A DNA stretch of 64,000 bases from Beta vulgaris subsp. vulgaris (lineage: Eukaryota > Streptophyta > Magnoliopsida > Caryophyllales > Amaranthaceae). Positions 23,665 through 35,185 of this stretch are shown here, in pieces (position 1 is the first letter of the stretch; every line of letters begins with the position of its first letter). Made by a program: the position numbers and the translations under genes. A model generated the notes under the pieces. That model saw nothing but the letters and a program-made list of their open reading frames with translations, was not told where the DNA came from and did not search any database. The stretch covers positions 18,270,271 through 18,334,270 of the forward strand of contig NC_079210.1 in the NCBI RefSeq assembly GCF_026745355.1, in the 5' to 3' direction.

Positions 23665-24639
23665 TTGTTTGACAAAAATCTTAAATTAAAAGAGGATTTC
23701 GAAAATCTTAAAAATGAGAACTACTTGTTGAGCCTTGAGTTGTCACAACTAAAAGAGTTTGTTCCTGAAGTAAGTTCATTTGACATTAAGTCAGTTCCCT
23801 TGCAAAGTTTCAAATCTGAAATAAACGAATTGAAAAATCATGTTTCATTTTTGGAAATTGAAAATAAGGAACTTGAAGGGGAACTGACCAAATGAGAAAT
23901 GAAAAGAAATGCTACCTATTCCAAACTGGATTAAGAACCCTCAAACAAAACGAACTGAAGGTCTTGGTTTTAATCACAAAAAGAAATTTGAAAAACCTAA
24001 AAAGAGAGTTGATTTACCAAGTGATAAAGTTTGTATGTTTTGTGGGAACACTGGTCATTTTAGGAACTCTTGTCCTAAAAGACTTGGTCGCATCAATGAG
24101 AACTTGGAAACAAGTAAAGTAATTTGGAAAAAGAAATCTATTGTTCCTGAAGGAAAGGAACCCAAGAAAGATTGGGTTCCTAACTCTAACAATTAGTTTT
24201 CTTGCAGGTTGGAGTGAGGGGGAACAACACATGGTACCTAGACAGTGGTTGTTCTAAGCATATGACTGGAGATAAATCAAGATTTCTCTCACTCTCAGCC
24301 TACAATGGTGGAAGTGTGACTTTTGGTGACAACAAGAAAGGTAACATAGTTGCCATGGGCAAAGTTGGTAAGTCATCGTCACATTCCATAGAAAATGTGT
24401 TTCTAGTTGATGGATTAAAGCATAACTTGTTAAGTATTTCCCAATTCTGTGATAGAGGGAACTGTGTGAAGTTTAATAGTGAAAAATGTTTGATAGTCAA
24501 CAATAGCACAAAGGATATCATTTTGGAAGGAACAAGGAAAGGGAACACATATGTTGTGGATCTCAACCTTGTTCCCAAAAACAAATTCACATGCCTTAGT
24601 GTTATTGATGATGATTCATTTTATGGCACAAGCGTCTAG
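23665..24639 (+). pseudogene. copia-2 second zinc knuckle and protease
   Basis: After a Leu/Glu-rich coiled-coil stretch (23665..23895), the frame 23909..24196 carries a second CCHC knuckle, CMFCGNTGHFRNSC (about 24032..24075). The next frame (24202..24639) contains the aspartic protease site DSGCSKHMTG and the downstream LLSISQFCD block. Two knuckles separated by a long linker are a feature of SIRE-type elements. A stop at about 24194 separates knuckle and protease, and the frame is lost again at about 24635. Confidence 0.8.
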
Positions 24640-24656
24640 GTCATGCTAGCTTTTCC

Positions 24657-25791
24657 TTGCTTGACAAACTGCGTTCTAAAGAACTAGTTTTAGGTTTACC
24701 CTCTACTAAGTTTCATTTAGATCATGTGTGTGATGCATGCGCAAAAGGCAAGCATGTTAGGTCCTCTTTCAAGTCCAAGAATGTGGTATGTACCACAAGA
24801 CCTTTAGAGTTAATACATATGGATTTATGTGGACCTATGAGGATACAAAGTAGAAGTGGAAAGAAATATGTGTTAGTAATTGTAGATGACTTCTCTAGAT
24901 TTACTTGGGTTATTTTTCTTTCTAGCAAGGACGAGACTTATGATGAGTTCCTTGTCTTTGCAAAGAAAGTACAAAATTTGAGTGGTCATAAGTTACTTCA
25001 CCTTAGATCCGACCATGGTAAAGAGTTTGAAAATTATAAGTTCGATGACTTTAGCAGAGACAATGGATTAGATCACAATTTCTCAGCCCCTAGAACACCT
25101 CAACAAAATGGTGTTGTTGAAAGGAAGAATAGAACACTAGAAGAGATGGCTAGGACTATGTTGATAGCTAGTGGACTTCCTAAAAACTTTTGGGCAGAAG
25201 CTGTGAATACTGCTTGTCACATTATAAATCGAGCCATGGTAAGACCTTTATTAAATAAAACGCCTATGAGTGTATTTTGATAAAAAGGCCAATATTACAT
25301 ATTTCAGAACATTTGGATGTAAATGTTTTGTTCATAATAATGGGAAACAAAATATTGGAAAATTTGATGCTAGAAGTGAAGAAGCATTATTCTTAGGATA
25401 TTCTTCTAGTAGCAAGGCTTATAGAGTGTATAATAAAAGGTCTATGTGTGTAGAAGAAAGTGTGCATGTTATTTTTGATGAAACAGATAAATTTGATGCA
25501 AGCACACAGGTTGAAGATGACTTCGAAATAGGATTGACAAAAGACCTAAGTCTTATTGATGAGACTTTGGAAGACGAAGTCATGGGAACAAAGCCAAGGG
25601 AACAACATCCTGTTCCTGTTCCCAATGAGGAAGAAGAGGAACTAAGTGATGATGCACTAGTGAATGAATCCACTATTGTTGAACCTGGTTCCCAAGTACA
25701 GGAAATGAAGATGATCAAGGAAACCAAGTTTCCATCCAGGATTTCCAACCAAAGCCTTGGAAAACTCATCGTTCCCATCCTGTGGAACTAA
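24657..25791 (+). pseudogene. copia-2 integrase
   Basis: The zinc-domain end (CDACAKGKH, about 24735) leads to the rve core. The catalytic residues are visible: Asp in HMDLCGPM, Asp in RSDHGKEF, Glu in NGVVERKNRTLEEM. The core is open from 24657 to 25280. A frame change at about 25275 moves the C-terminal part (FGCKCFVHNN and the GYSSSSKAYRVYN block) to 25270..25791, followed by an acidic linker to RT. Apart from that frameshift the domain looks complete. Confidence 0.88.
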
Positions 25792-26870
25792 TAATCAGTG
25801 ACATAAATAAGGGAACTCAAACGAGATCTCAATTGAAAAACTTTTGTGCTTTTCATGCTTTTCTTTCTATGTTGGAACCTAGGAATCATGAAGAAGCTCT
25901 CACTGATGCTGATTGGATCGTAGCAATGCAGGATGAACTTCATCAATTTGAAAGAAACAAAGTTTGGCACCTTGAACCTAAGCCTAAACATAACAAGGTT
26001 ATTGGTTTAAAGTGGGTGTTTCGAAACAAATTAGATGAGTTCGGAACTATCATAAGAAACAAGGCCAGGTTAGTTGTGAAAGGATACAATCAACAGGAAG
26101 GCATTGATTATGAAGAAACTTTTGCTCCAGTTGCAAGATTGGAAGCAATTAGAATCTTCATAGCTTTTGCTGCCTTCATGGGTTTCAAATTGTATCAAAT
26201 GGATGTAAAATGTGCTTTTCTAAATGGTTATCTTAATGAGGAGGTATTTGTAGAACAACCTCCAGGTTTTGAAAATAAAGAATTTCCTAATCATGTCTTT
26301 AAGCTTGAAAGCTCTTTATGGGTTAAAGCAAGCTCCAAGAGCATGGTATGAAAGACTTTCTAAGTTCCTTCTTGAAAATGAGTTTAAAAGAGGAAAATTG
26401 GATCGAACCTTGTTTTTAAAATCAAAAGGAAAACATTTATTAGTTGTTCAAATATATGTTGATGATATTATATTTGGTGCTACTAATGAATCTTTGTGCA
26501 AGGACTTTGCTAATCTCATGAGTAAAGAATTTGAAATGAGTATGATGGGTGAGCTCAACTTCTTCTTGGGGTTGCAAATCAAGCAAACAGAAGAAGGAAT
26601 CTACATCCATCAACAAAAGTACATAAAGGAACTATTGAAAAAGTATGGTTTGGAAGCATCCAAAGTTAATCATACACCTATGGGAATTTCAACCAGATTG
26701 GATGAAGATTCTATAGGACAAAGTGTGGATCAAACCAAATATCGAGGTATGATTGGCTCATTACTATATCTAACTGCAAGTCGTCCTGATATTGCTTTCA
26801 GTGTAGGTTATGTGCAAGGTTTCAAGCCAATCCAAAGGAATCTCATCTCACAGCTGTAAAGAGAATCCTA
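25782..26870 (+). pseudogene. copia-2 reverse transcriptase
   Basis: The first frame (25782..26351) holds [32 protein letters not shown] and [14 protein letters not shown] frame change at about 26310 continues into 26269..26859 with [15 protein letters not shown], the catalytic IYVDDIIFGA box at about 26452..26481, and the thumb (ELNFFLGLQI). The frame is lost again at about 26810. All catalytic motifs can be seen, in two frames. Confidence 0.9.
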
Positions 26871-26930
26871 AGATACCTCAAGGGAACAGATGATTTAAGC
26901 CTATTCTATTCGAGGAGTGATACCTTTGAA

Positions 26931-27392
26931 TTGAAAGGATTTGCGGATGCTGACTATGCAGGAGATCTGGTCAATAGAAAGAGTACATCAGGTATGGTTC
27001 AGTTCCTTAGTCATAGTTTAGTTTCTTGGAGCACCAAGAAGCAAAACACAGTTGCTTTATCTACAGCAGAGGCTGAATATGTTGCAGCAGCAGCATGTTG
27101 TTCCCAAATGCTATGGATAAAACAACAACTACGTGACTATGGAATCTACTTTGAATGTGTTCCCATCTATTGTGATAATACTAGTGCTATTAGTATTTCT
27201 AAAGATCCCGTACACCATTCAAGAGTCAAACACATCCATATTAGGCATCACTTTCTGAAAGATAATGTTGAAAAGGGTCTTATTAAAATGGAATTCTGTG
27301 AGACTGAACGTCAAATTGCAGATATCTTGACAAAACCCTTAAATAGAGATAGGTTTGAGAAATTGAGACTTGAACTTGGCTTAATAAATTGA
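26931..27392 (+). pseudogene. copia-2 RNase H
   Basis: Open for 153 codons and ending at 27392. The RNase H catalytic series is visible: Asp in FADADYAGD, Glu in TAEAEYVAAA, Asp in YCDNTSA, and the C-terminal HIRHHFL and ILTKPL segments. This domain removes RNA from the RNA/DNA hybrid. It appears complete in itself but is cut off from RT by a frameshift. Confidence 0.88.
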
Positions 27393-27920
27393 AATGATTG
27401 CTACATTATTCCCCTTTGTGTTAATTCTTGGCATTATGTCTTGATGTGCATTTTTGATGTTTTTATTTGCTTAAATACATCACAATTCTTATATGATTAT
27501 TTCATATGTATAAGTAAAAATGTCTGAAAACTGCTCACCAATGTCCAATAATATTCCCCTTATTGTTCATAGGACAATTCTATGCCTTAAGTGATAACAA
27601 AGGATTAAAAGAATTAATGGAGTTCCAAAGTAGCAAAATTTCATTGTTCCCATTCATAGTTCCCAAACGCTGTTCCCAATTCCCAGCGTATTAGAGTTAT
27701 TTTTTTCTTTTCAAAATTCGAAAAACCAAAAATTTTTGTTCAGATTTTATTTCCTAAAAATCTGATTTTTCCTTATATCTCTCAAGTTAGTTGAAGATAT
27801 TTTTTTAGAAGATTTTTTTTCTTAAAAACGTGTAAATACACGGTTTTAATTATTCTTTCCTTAAAACAAAACAAATTTTTTTCCTTCCTTCTCATAAAAC
27901 CGAAAATTACTCCACAAAAC

Positions 27921-29790
27921 ATGACTACCAAAAACACTTATCACTCTCTCTCCTCCCACAAAGCCGAAAAACCCTCTCCTTCATCCTCTAAAATTGAATC
28001 ACCAAGAATTCTAAGGAAAAGGAAGAAACAAGAAGAATCGGTTGAAATGGAGGTTGAAGAAGCTCATGCAACTAGTGAGGGGGAATCAGATGTTCCCGAG
28101 AGAGGAACAACTCGGTTGTTCGAAAAAATTCCACGGCAACTAGGTATGTGCATGGACTTTTTATTGATGTTTCTTGGTGCAAAAGAGTAAACTTTCGTCA
28201 ATTACTTAATATGATTAAGTTTCAAGGTTGGGAAAATCTTTTTGTGAAATGTTATGGAAATAGTTTGATTCCTAAATTGATGGACGAATTTTGTGAAAAC
28301 TTTTCCATGGATGAAGAAGGAAATTGTTCCACCTTGGTGAAAGGAACTCAAATTGATTTTAATGCAAAAGTTTGGGTAAACTGCTTGGTGTTCCCGTGAG
28401 AGGAACAGATGTTTATTTCAAGAAACAACGTGGTTCATATCCATTTTCGGACATTTCCTTTGATCAATTGATTGTTAAGTATGGTGGTCAAAAGGGAAAA
28501 ACCTTTTGTTGATCATAATCTTCTTTCCCCTTATCACAAAATTTTGTTCACATCCTCAAGAAAGCTTTATTGCCTCGTCTTTCCAAACGTGCTCAAGTTA
28601 GCATGTTGGATTTAATTTACATTCATTGTCTGCTTCTCACAAACACATAAACTTTCCTCTTTAATGATTCAACATTTGAGTCATTGCATTGAAAATGGAT
28701 TTGTTTGATTTGGAGCTTTAGTAACCGAAATTCTACTTAAGTTTAAAGTGAAAATTTCGGGAACTCAGTCCATAAGTGTGTCCACGGGAAATATGTTGAA
28801 TGTGCGTGCCTTGAATAACTTAAATGTTTGTGTTGTGAATGGAGAAGTTATTAAGGGACGTGCTAATCTTGATGATGATGAGGATGATGATGATGTGGAT
28901 GATGTGGAAGAAGAAGAAGAAGAAAAAGAAGTTGAAGAGAAGAAAAACGAAAAAGAAAAAGAAAAATCAAAAAGAAAAGAAAATTGAAAAAGAAAAGAAG
29001 AAACTAAGAAGAAAGGGAAGAAGGTGGTTGATGAGGTGGTGAAACCGGTTATGAAGAGCACTAGAGCTAGTCAAAGGGTTCAAAATATGAAAGTGCTTAA
29101 TTTTCCTATCTTGATGCCGAAGAAAGTTGTGAGGAAGATGAAGTAAAGGTGTAGGGAAGATTATGAATCTAACCTACCTCCTTCTAGGGAACCGACTCCT
29201 GTTCCCATGGAAACCAATCCTCCTTTTCCTCCATCTCCACAAAAATCTGCCTCACCCTCTACCCTAGCACCACAAGATGATCCTATCCCTCCCTCTACCT
29301 CAAAACCCTCCTGTTCTGTTCCTAAAGCTAAGGAAACAGTTGGTGTTCCCATTCTAGAGGAACAACCTGCTGTTCCCAAACCTAAGGAACAAACCGCAAA
29401 CCCCAAGCCTTCTCAAGCTCCCTCGTCTTCTCAAAATCCTACCATTGGTTCTACATATACTCTAGCTCATGCTAGAAGGTTGGATTCTTTGTTTTCCTTG
29501 GTTATGGGTCATTCGGAAGCAATGATGGAGTTTGCTACGGAAGCTAAGGATTTAAATGGGTTGGTAAAAGGGGTTATGAGCAAAGTTGACAAAGCCTTGG
29601 ATGGACAACAAGAGATTATGGCTCGGCTTGGTGAACTTTCTTCCTCATTCAAGCTATGAACTCTAAATTGAAGTTGGAAGACATTGTGCTCAAGGGAATG
29701 ATACATTGGCCGAAAATCATCAAGAAGTGATGGCAAAGCTTCATGATGTGGTGGAAGAAGTAGAACAACCTCCCTCTCCTAAATCATAAA
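27921..29790 (+). pseudogene. copia-2 extra post-pol ORF (plant transposon-protein domain)
   Basis: Downstream of pol is a separate coding region from ATG 27921, in several frames (27921..28190, 28148..28399, 28748..28987 and 29207..29659). The order is a basic N-terminus, a globular region (FRQLLNMIKFQGWENLFV, LVKGTQIDFNAKVW, VRGTDVYFKKQ) resembling the putative plant transposon protein domain (Transposase_32 type), and an Asp/Glu/Lys-rich tract (28880..28990). A proline-rich segment and a C-terminal helical part (about 29450..29659) follow. Extra ORFs at this position are typical of Sireviruses, where some have been called envelope-like. I see no clear signal peptide or membrane anchor here. 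Function unknown. Confidence 0.6.
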
Positions 29791-30293
29791 CTTTTTCATT
29801 AGTTGTTTTATTTTGTGTGGGAACATGAACTTTGTTTAATATTTGTCTTTTCTATCCTTCTCCTTTAATCATGCTACAATGGAACTTTTTGGTTTGCTTA
29901 ATTCTAAGTTTGATCTTTTTGCATGTGTGCGTCTAAATGAATGGCTAATATTCTTGGATTGCGGTTTTTGAGAGTTGAATGCTTTATTTGCTTATACTAA
30001 CCAACTTATTTCTTACAAGTTTGGTGGTGTGATGTGTTTAGTGAATAATATTCATCTTTTTGAAATCGTGGACTATGTTTTTGAAGATGCCAAAGGGGGA
30101 AAGATAAGGCAAATCAGAGTAAATTTTTTTTGTCATAATTATGTTCTCATATTTCGACTTTACAAAATAAAATAACGAGTCTATAATACTTAATTTAACT
30201 TGGTTACATACTTTGTTAAAATTATTTTTATATGACTTATATGTATTATTTTTAGTATATGCCTTTTGTTGCCATCTTCAAAAAGGGGGAAAT
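29791..30293 (+). other. copia-2 3' untranslated region with two polypurine tracts
   Basis: No gene is supported. Two very similar purine tracts occur: ccaaagggggaaaga at about 30090..30104, and aaaaagggggaaat at 30280..30293 directly before the 3' LTR. Each is close to a copy of a ttgaagatg/catcttcaa motif. Confidence 0.75.
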
Positions 30294-31860
30294 TGTTGAC
30301 CCTTGAGTTTTGAAGATGACCTAACCACAAAAGACATAGTATATTTTTATTTATGTTGATTGCAAGGTAATTCATGCTCGAGCTAAGAGAATACTTGATT
30401 GAAGATTAAAGCGGAGAATTAATCAAGATCGAAGTAAAGATGTTCGAGAAATGAAGAATCAAGCATGGAATGAAGATTAGAATACATTAGGGTATTTATT
30501 AATCTTCTTGTTAAGGTTGAGTAATAGCTTTATTAAGTTCGTGTGAATTCTCAAAGGAACTTGGTTCTCTGTTCCCATGAAAGGAACAGACCTGGCACTA
30601 TAGGAACAAGGCCCAGGAACAAGACTTAATAATTAGGGAACAAGACTTTAAAACTAATTTAGGAACTCTAAGTGACTAATATTGTGCGCCTAAGATAATT
30701 GTGTGCCCAATATAGTTGTTAGAGTTTTTAGGGATAATTTGACTAAGATCCATAATTTTAGGAAGTTAGTTTAAGTTTGTTAGGAAAAGATTTTAAATAG
30801 ATTTTCTGATTTTAAAATAACTGATTTTCAAATCTTATCTTTTTAAAATATATATTTTATCTTTTATATTTTATTTAAAAGATTTAGTTTTCGAAAATAT
30901 ATTATTTCCGGTTTTAAAATGTTTCGGATTTTTGAAATAAAAAACTGTTTTCCGGTTTTTTAAAAAGATTTTAAAAAGTTTTTTTCCTAAAAACTAGCTA
31001 AAGGATTTTTATTTATTTATTTCCTAAATTCTAGCTTACACGCCTAAATGATTTACTGCTACATGTTTATGGAGTTAGTGGATTTAGTGGCTTAAGTTAA
31101 TTATCCTCCAAGTATTTTAATTAAATAAATTAATTATTCTCCAAGTTTGAAAACCACGTATTTGTTACTGCTTCTATGAATGAAGTAATGGATTAGTGGA
31201 TGATGTACATGACTTGGAATAAATAATTTAATTTAATTAATTAATTAGAAATCATGGAGAACATGTGATAATGGTCTAAGTTAGTGGAAATCATGTCTTG
31301 TCTTAATAGTCTATAAATAGGCGCCTAATTCATTTGAGAAAAATTGTGTCTGACTTAGTTAATTTGTCTTAAGTTATCTAAAGTGTCAGTGCCTTTCCTT
31401 AAGAGAATTCATACTTACATTAATCGAGTTTATTACTCTTCCATTGTTTTACAAAGTGTATTTTTGAGAAAAAGGGTTTGAGTGAACTCTTGTAAGTGTG
31501 AGAAAGCTTTGAGTGAAGCAAGAGAAAGAGAAAGAGAAAGGAACTTCGAGTGAAGTTTGAGAGAAAACGTCAGTTGTTGGGAACTGTCGTTGGGAACTTG
31601 AGTTGAGTGACTTAAGTTGAGAATCGAGAGAAAAGTAATAGGTTGTAATCAAGTTGTTTTGGCCTATTATAGTGGAAAGTTGTTTAAAATCCCTTGTGGT
31701 CGAGGTTGTTTCTTCCTACTAGGCCTAGGAAGTTTTTCCTCGTAAAATCTCTCGTGTTCCCATTGTTTGTTCCCAAGTTTACTTTTAATTCCGCAAAAAG
31801 TAGTGCTTATTCTCTCACTATAATTCACCCCCCCTCTTATAGTGCTCATATTATACAACA
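30294..31860 (+). repeat. copia-2 3' LTR
   Basis: 1,567 bp, very similar to 20726..22301. Differences are mainly single-base length changes in A/T runs (for example around 30900..30990) and a short duplication at about 31580 (gttgggaact). It is followed by TSD gaggt. Confidence 0.96.
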
Positions 31861-31865
31861 GAGGT

Positions 31866-32112
31866 ATATTTGCATAGTTTTTAATGGTCTTTCAAACAGT
31901 TGTCTTGTATTGTTTCTAGGTCAGCAGGAATCTAAGTTTGTGTAAGAACCAAATTTCATCCAAGCTGCAAGTAAACCCAATCTGTATTCTGGACATCTTA
32001 TTCCTAGCATGCTTCTAAAGGTCTAATTCTTTGCATGCAATAGCCACTCTACCATAACTACACATAGCAGATGTAATAGTCATACCATGCAGTGGACAAC
32101 TCTTAAACATAC
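31866..32112. other. Harbinger ORF1 intron, right part
   Basis: Intron sequence between copia-2 and the exon 1 donor, with no coding signal. Confidence 0.6.
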
Positions 32113-32761
32113 CTTTACCCATTCATCGAACACTTTTTTCTCAGTTCGCAACATCTTCTTATCGGCATCCCACCCAAATCCTGAAGTCGACAACATCTCC
32201 GCCAATGCACTATATTTTTCTGACCAATGCTTGATTCGTGACTCAATGTGAGGAACCGCTTTCAAGCCGCTATTAGGAAGCGCACCGTTGATCAACTCTT
32301 CCAATTTATTCATATAGCCATTCTTAAAACCACTTTCGCTTTTCCATTTAGGGTCGCACGCTAACTCATGCAAATATTTTATAAGCACCGTATCTTCTTC
32401 ATAAGTCCAATACCTCTTATTTCTACCTCTTCCTCGACTACCTCCCTCTCCACTACATTGGTTAACCTCCATGTTGCATTCAGAAAACAAGTTATACATA
32501 AAAAGAAAAAGCAATTTTAATCTAGAGTGAGTGAGAAGTATATGGCATACAACAAAAGCAACTTAACACTTATAAGAAAGGTCATACATAAAAGAGATTA
32601 AAATTAAAATGCAAGGGGAAATAACTAGCTGTCTTCAGAACCTTTATAAGAAAGTTTGGCAGCAAAAATAAATGTCAGGAAGAAAAAACGAAAAGTACAA
32701 GAAAAGAAGAGAAAGAAAGGAATGCAATCAAATAGAAATATGAAGAACCATACATGTGTTA

Positions 32762-34098
32762 TTGACTATGCCTATTTCTAGCTCTCCACGCATTAAATAG
32801 GTCTTGAGCTAATACATTTATGAAATTAGTCCAATGACCGGTACTTGCAACACTTGTAATAAACTCAGTCTCGTCATCAGAATCATCTTCAGAATCATCA
32901 TTGGATTCACTTAACTCACCTTCCTCTATATCATCTGTAGGCATGACTTTCCTAATCAAATTATGTAATAAGCAACAAGCCATCACAATCCTCCCTTGAG
33001 TGCGAATAGGAAAAAACGAAGGACTTCTAAGTATACTTTATCTTCCTTTTAGTAGACCGAAACACCGCTCAATTACATTTCTTGCCCTTGCGTGTTTCAT
33101 ACTAAAATATTCTTCGGCGCTAACGGGTCGCCGATCCGTCCATTCCTTCAAATGGTATCGTTGCCCTCTATATGGAGCAAGAAACCCATCACAGTTGGCA
33201 TAACCTGCATCAACCAAATAATGATTACCTTCAGATTTACCAAACAAAAAATTAATAGCTACTAAAATTAATTAATATTATAAACTAGAATTTTACAATT
33301 AAAAAAATTCTATTTACCTCGAGGCACTCTAAAACCGTTAGGCCTAGAAAGAGAATTACGTAAGACACGGACATCGATGGGCCGATCCCTCCCAACCCGG
33401 AAGCACATAAATAAATTGCATATTAGGTGCACAAACCCCTAACACATTCATAGTGATGGTCCCTTTCCTTTTTCTATACTTTCCTCGTTCTTGAGAAGAT
33501 ACATGTACATTAATGTAAGTCCCGTCTAATGCCCCTAAACAATTCTACAAAAATTAAAATGAAATAACTTATTAAGAAATATAAATGAATTCCTAAGAAT
33601 CTCTAATTGAAAGATAGATAATTGATGGATCAATACCTTGAAAGGTTTCCATCTTTCATCATCACAATCATCGGATATGGGAGTTGGTTTATGAAGTAGT
33701 TGTTCATGCAACTTCAAAAAAGCCCTTAGACAAAGGTGAAATTGTCAGCTCACTGTTTCTCCACTTTTAAAAAAGTAATGTCCAATCGACCTATTTTTCT
33801 TATGATGTGCTAAAGTATATAAAAACATAGCTACGATCTCTTGAAGAGTCATGTTTTTTGTTCCACTTAAACCTCCAATATCTCTTAGCATCTCATATAT
33901 AATGTTAAAAGTACGCCTATTAACACAGAGTTCACTCTTGCATTTCACATCATTCTCTTTATATAATCCGCTCAAGACTAATAAGCGTAAAAGTTTTTTG
34001 TCTCTTTTCTTTTCCCTCAATCGAGCACCCCTAATTGTAATAATACTCATCATATACCATATCCAATACATCATCAGAACTATAATAACCATCAACAT
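32762..34098 (-). pseudogene. Harbinger DDE transposase
   Basis: Minus-strand exons can be followed. At 34098..33640 is the N-terminal part (MTLQEIVAMFLYTLAHHKKNRSIG, then HEQLLHKPTPISDD). At 33544..33318 is CLGALDGTYINVHV with the first catalytic Asp, ending at a GTAAAT donor after a frame-breaking extra base at about 33382. At 33247..33038 is YLVDAGYANCDGF (second Asp) and MKHARARNVIERCFG (Glu). A stop at 33038..33040 interrupts the frame, which resumes to 32762 with ACCLLHNLIR and an acidic tail. This is the DDE_Tnp_4 family of PIF/Harbinger. It would cut and paste the element at TWA targets. Inactivated by at least one stop and one frameshift. Confidence 0.88.
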
Positions 34099-35182
34099 AA
34101 CTAGTTATAGAAACCTAATAAACAATAGTCTAAAAAACAAATAAGAATCAACATAACTAATTGATCATAATCACATACAACATGTGTCATATATAAATTC
34201 CTATAGCAAAAAGCAGAAGGCCAAAAACATAGAAAAAGAGCAAAAAAAATCTTTGAGTTAACAATGTTACTGGGACAACTATGGATAGCTTTCCTTCATA
34301 GCCAAAAACATGAAGATTTCAGAAGCAATAAGTCAAATGTCAAATAAAGGACAGCAAAAGAAGAAAAATCCATTAACATATCTTTGTTTTAATATCATAT
34401 CAACAAATTTTTAGCCAAAAATGAAAAATTTCTTTGACCCAACTTGCGGCATGGTCCAAAATGTTAAGGGGTTTTAGTGCTTGAGATTCATATGCTCTTC
34501 TTCCAGCAAAAGGCGACAAATTATAACCAAAGCAATATAAAAAAATTAGGGTTTTATCAATTAATACAAGCAAGAAATTATCAAAGTAAATCAGAGGGGA
34601 AAATCATCATAAGCTTCCTCTAAACAAGATTTGACAAAATAGAGATGAAATTATCTTGTAAAATTCAAAATATGAAGCCCTAATCTAATTTCGTAGCTAT
34701 AACATAAAATTAGTCAAGAAAAATTTGAAGCCCTAATCTAATTTCATAGCCATAACACATATAAGACGCCGAATTGAAAATTTCAACACCATAATCAGAA
34801 TCGAATGAAAACTCGCAAATTCTATACGAACAAATATTTCCATACGAAGAAATCAATCAAAATTTGCAATCAAAATTTGCAATCAAAAACTTACACTGAT
34901 GTTAGAGGTGAGAGATATATGCTGAAAAATCGAAATGCTATGATGAATTCTCAACGATTTCCATCATGAAGAGGAGAGAGAATGGCTGCTGCAAGCTAGG
35001 GTTTTGTTTGAGGAGTGAAATATTATTTGTTTCCTCTAGTTTTTGACTGGAAACAACTTGGGCGGATGTGTTTCCCTCAAGTAACGGTAATTGTTACTTT
35101 ACACACTAACCAAACAAGGAGAAACGGATTTTGTTACTTGATTCCGTTTCTTTTGTGAAAAAGCATGATACCAAACACCTCC
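34099..35182. other. Harbinger 5' region and right subterminal sequence
   Basis: Non-coding sequence upstream of the transposase and up to the right inverted repeat. It holds several gccctaatctaatttc-type A/T-rich repeats (34675..34745) and an internal ccaaacaagg echo of the terminal repeat (35110). Confidence 0.6.
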
Positions 35183-35185
35183 TAA

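Larger units (their letters stand above)
20726..31860 (+). mobile_element. Sirevirus-like Ty1/copia retrotransposon (copia-2)
   Basis: The LTRs (20726..22301 and 30294..31860) start tgttgaccc and end tacaaca, with TSD gaggt (20721..20725 and 31861..31865). An initiator-Met primer site follows the 5' LTR, and polypurine tracts precede the 3' LTR. The element is about 11.1 kb. The large size, a second CCHC knuckle, an extra post-pol reading frame and repeated polypurine tracts fit the SIRE/Maximus (Sirevirus) group. The LTRs differ mostly by short, often homopolymer, indels, indicating a recent insertion. Confidence 0.93.
19286..32472 (-). pseudogene. Harbinger ORF1: Myb/SANT-like DNA-binding protein, intron split by copia-2
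   Basis: Exon 1 (32472..32113) starts at MEVNQC and encodes a Myb/SANT-like (trihelix-type) domain with RYWTYEEDTVLIKYLHELA and WSEKYSALAEML. It ends at a good donor (AAG|GTATGT, intron starting 32112). Exon 2 begins at 19936 after a ttttgtggcag acceptor with THKKAKGLFGVS, continues through an acidic, Ser/Thr-rich stretch, and has frame changes at about 19650 and 19495 before ending near LLKKK at 19286. In PIF/Harbinger elements this partner brings the transposase to DNA and to the nucleus. The intron holds 11.1 kb of copia-2; without it the intron is about 1 kb. The gene is inactive because of the exon 2 frameshifts unless these are sequence errors. Confidence 0.8.
18772..35182 (-). mobile_element. 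PIF/Harbinger transposon split by copia-2
   Basis: Terminal repeats gggggtgtttggtat (18772..18786) and, reversed, ggaggtgtttggtat. The TSD is taa (18769..18771 and 35183..35185). It lies within the 3' LTR of copia-1. It carries both Harbinger genes on the minus strand: a DDE transposase (about 34098..32762) and a Myb/SANT-like accessory gene (32472..19286) whose intron holds copia-2. Without copia-2 the element is about 5.3 kb. Confidence 0.95.

Noticed and set aside
28748..28987. Acidic or Lys/Glu-rich ORF as an independent host gene
   Set aside because: It lies within copia-2 between RNase H and the 3' LTR and continues the element's extra reading frame.
31667..31945. ORFs shared between 22108..22326 and 31667..31945
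   Set aside because: Both lie in the ends of the copia-2 LTRs.
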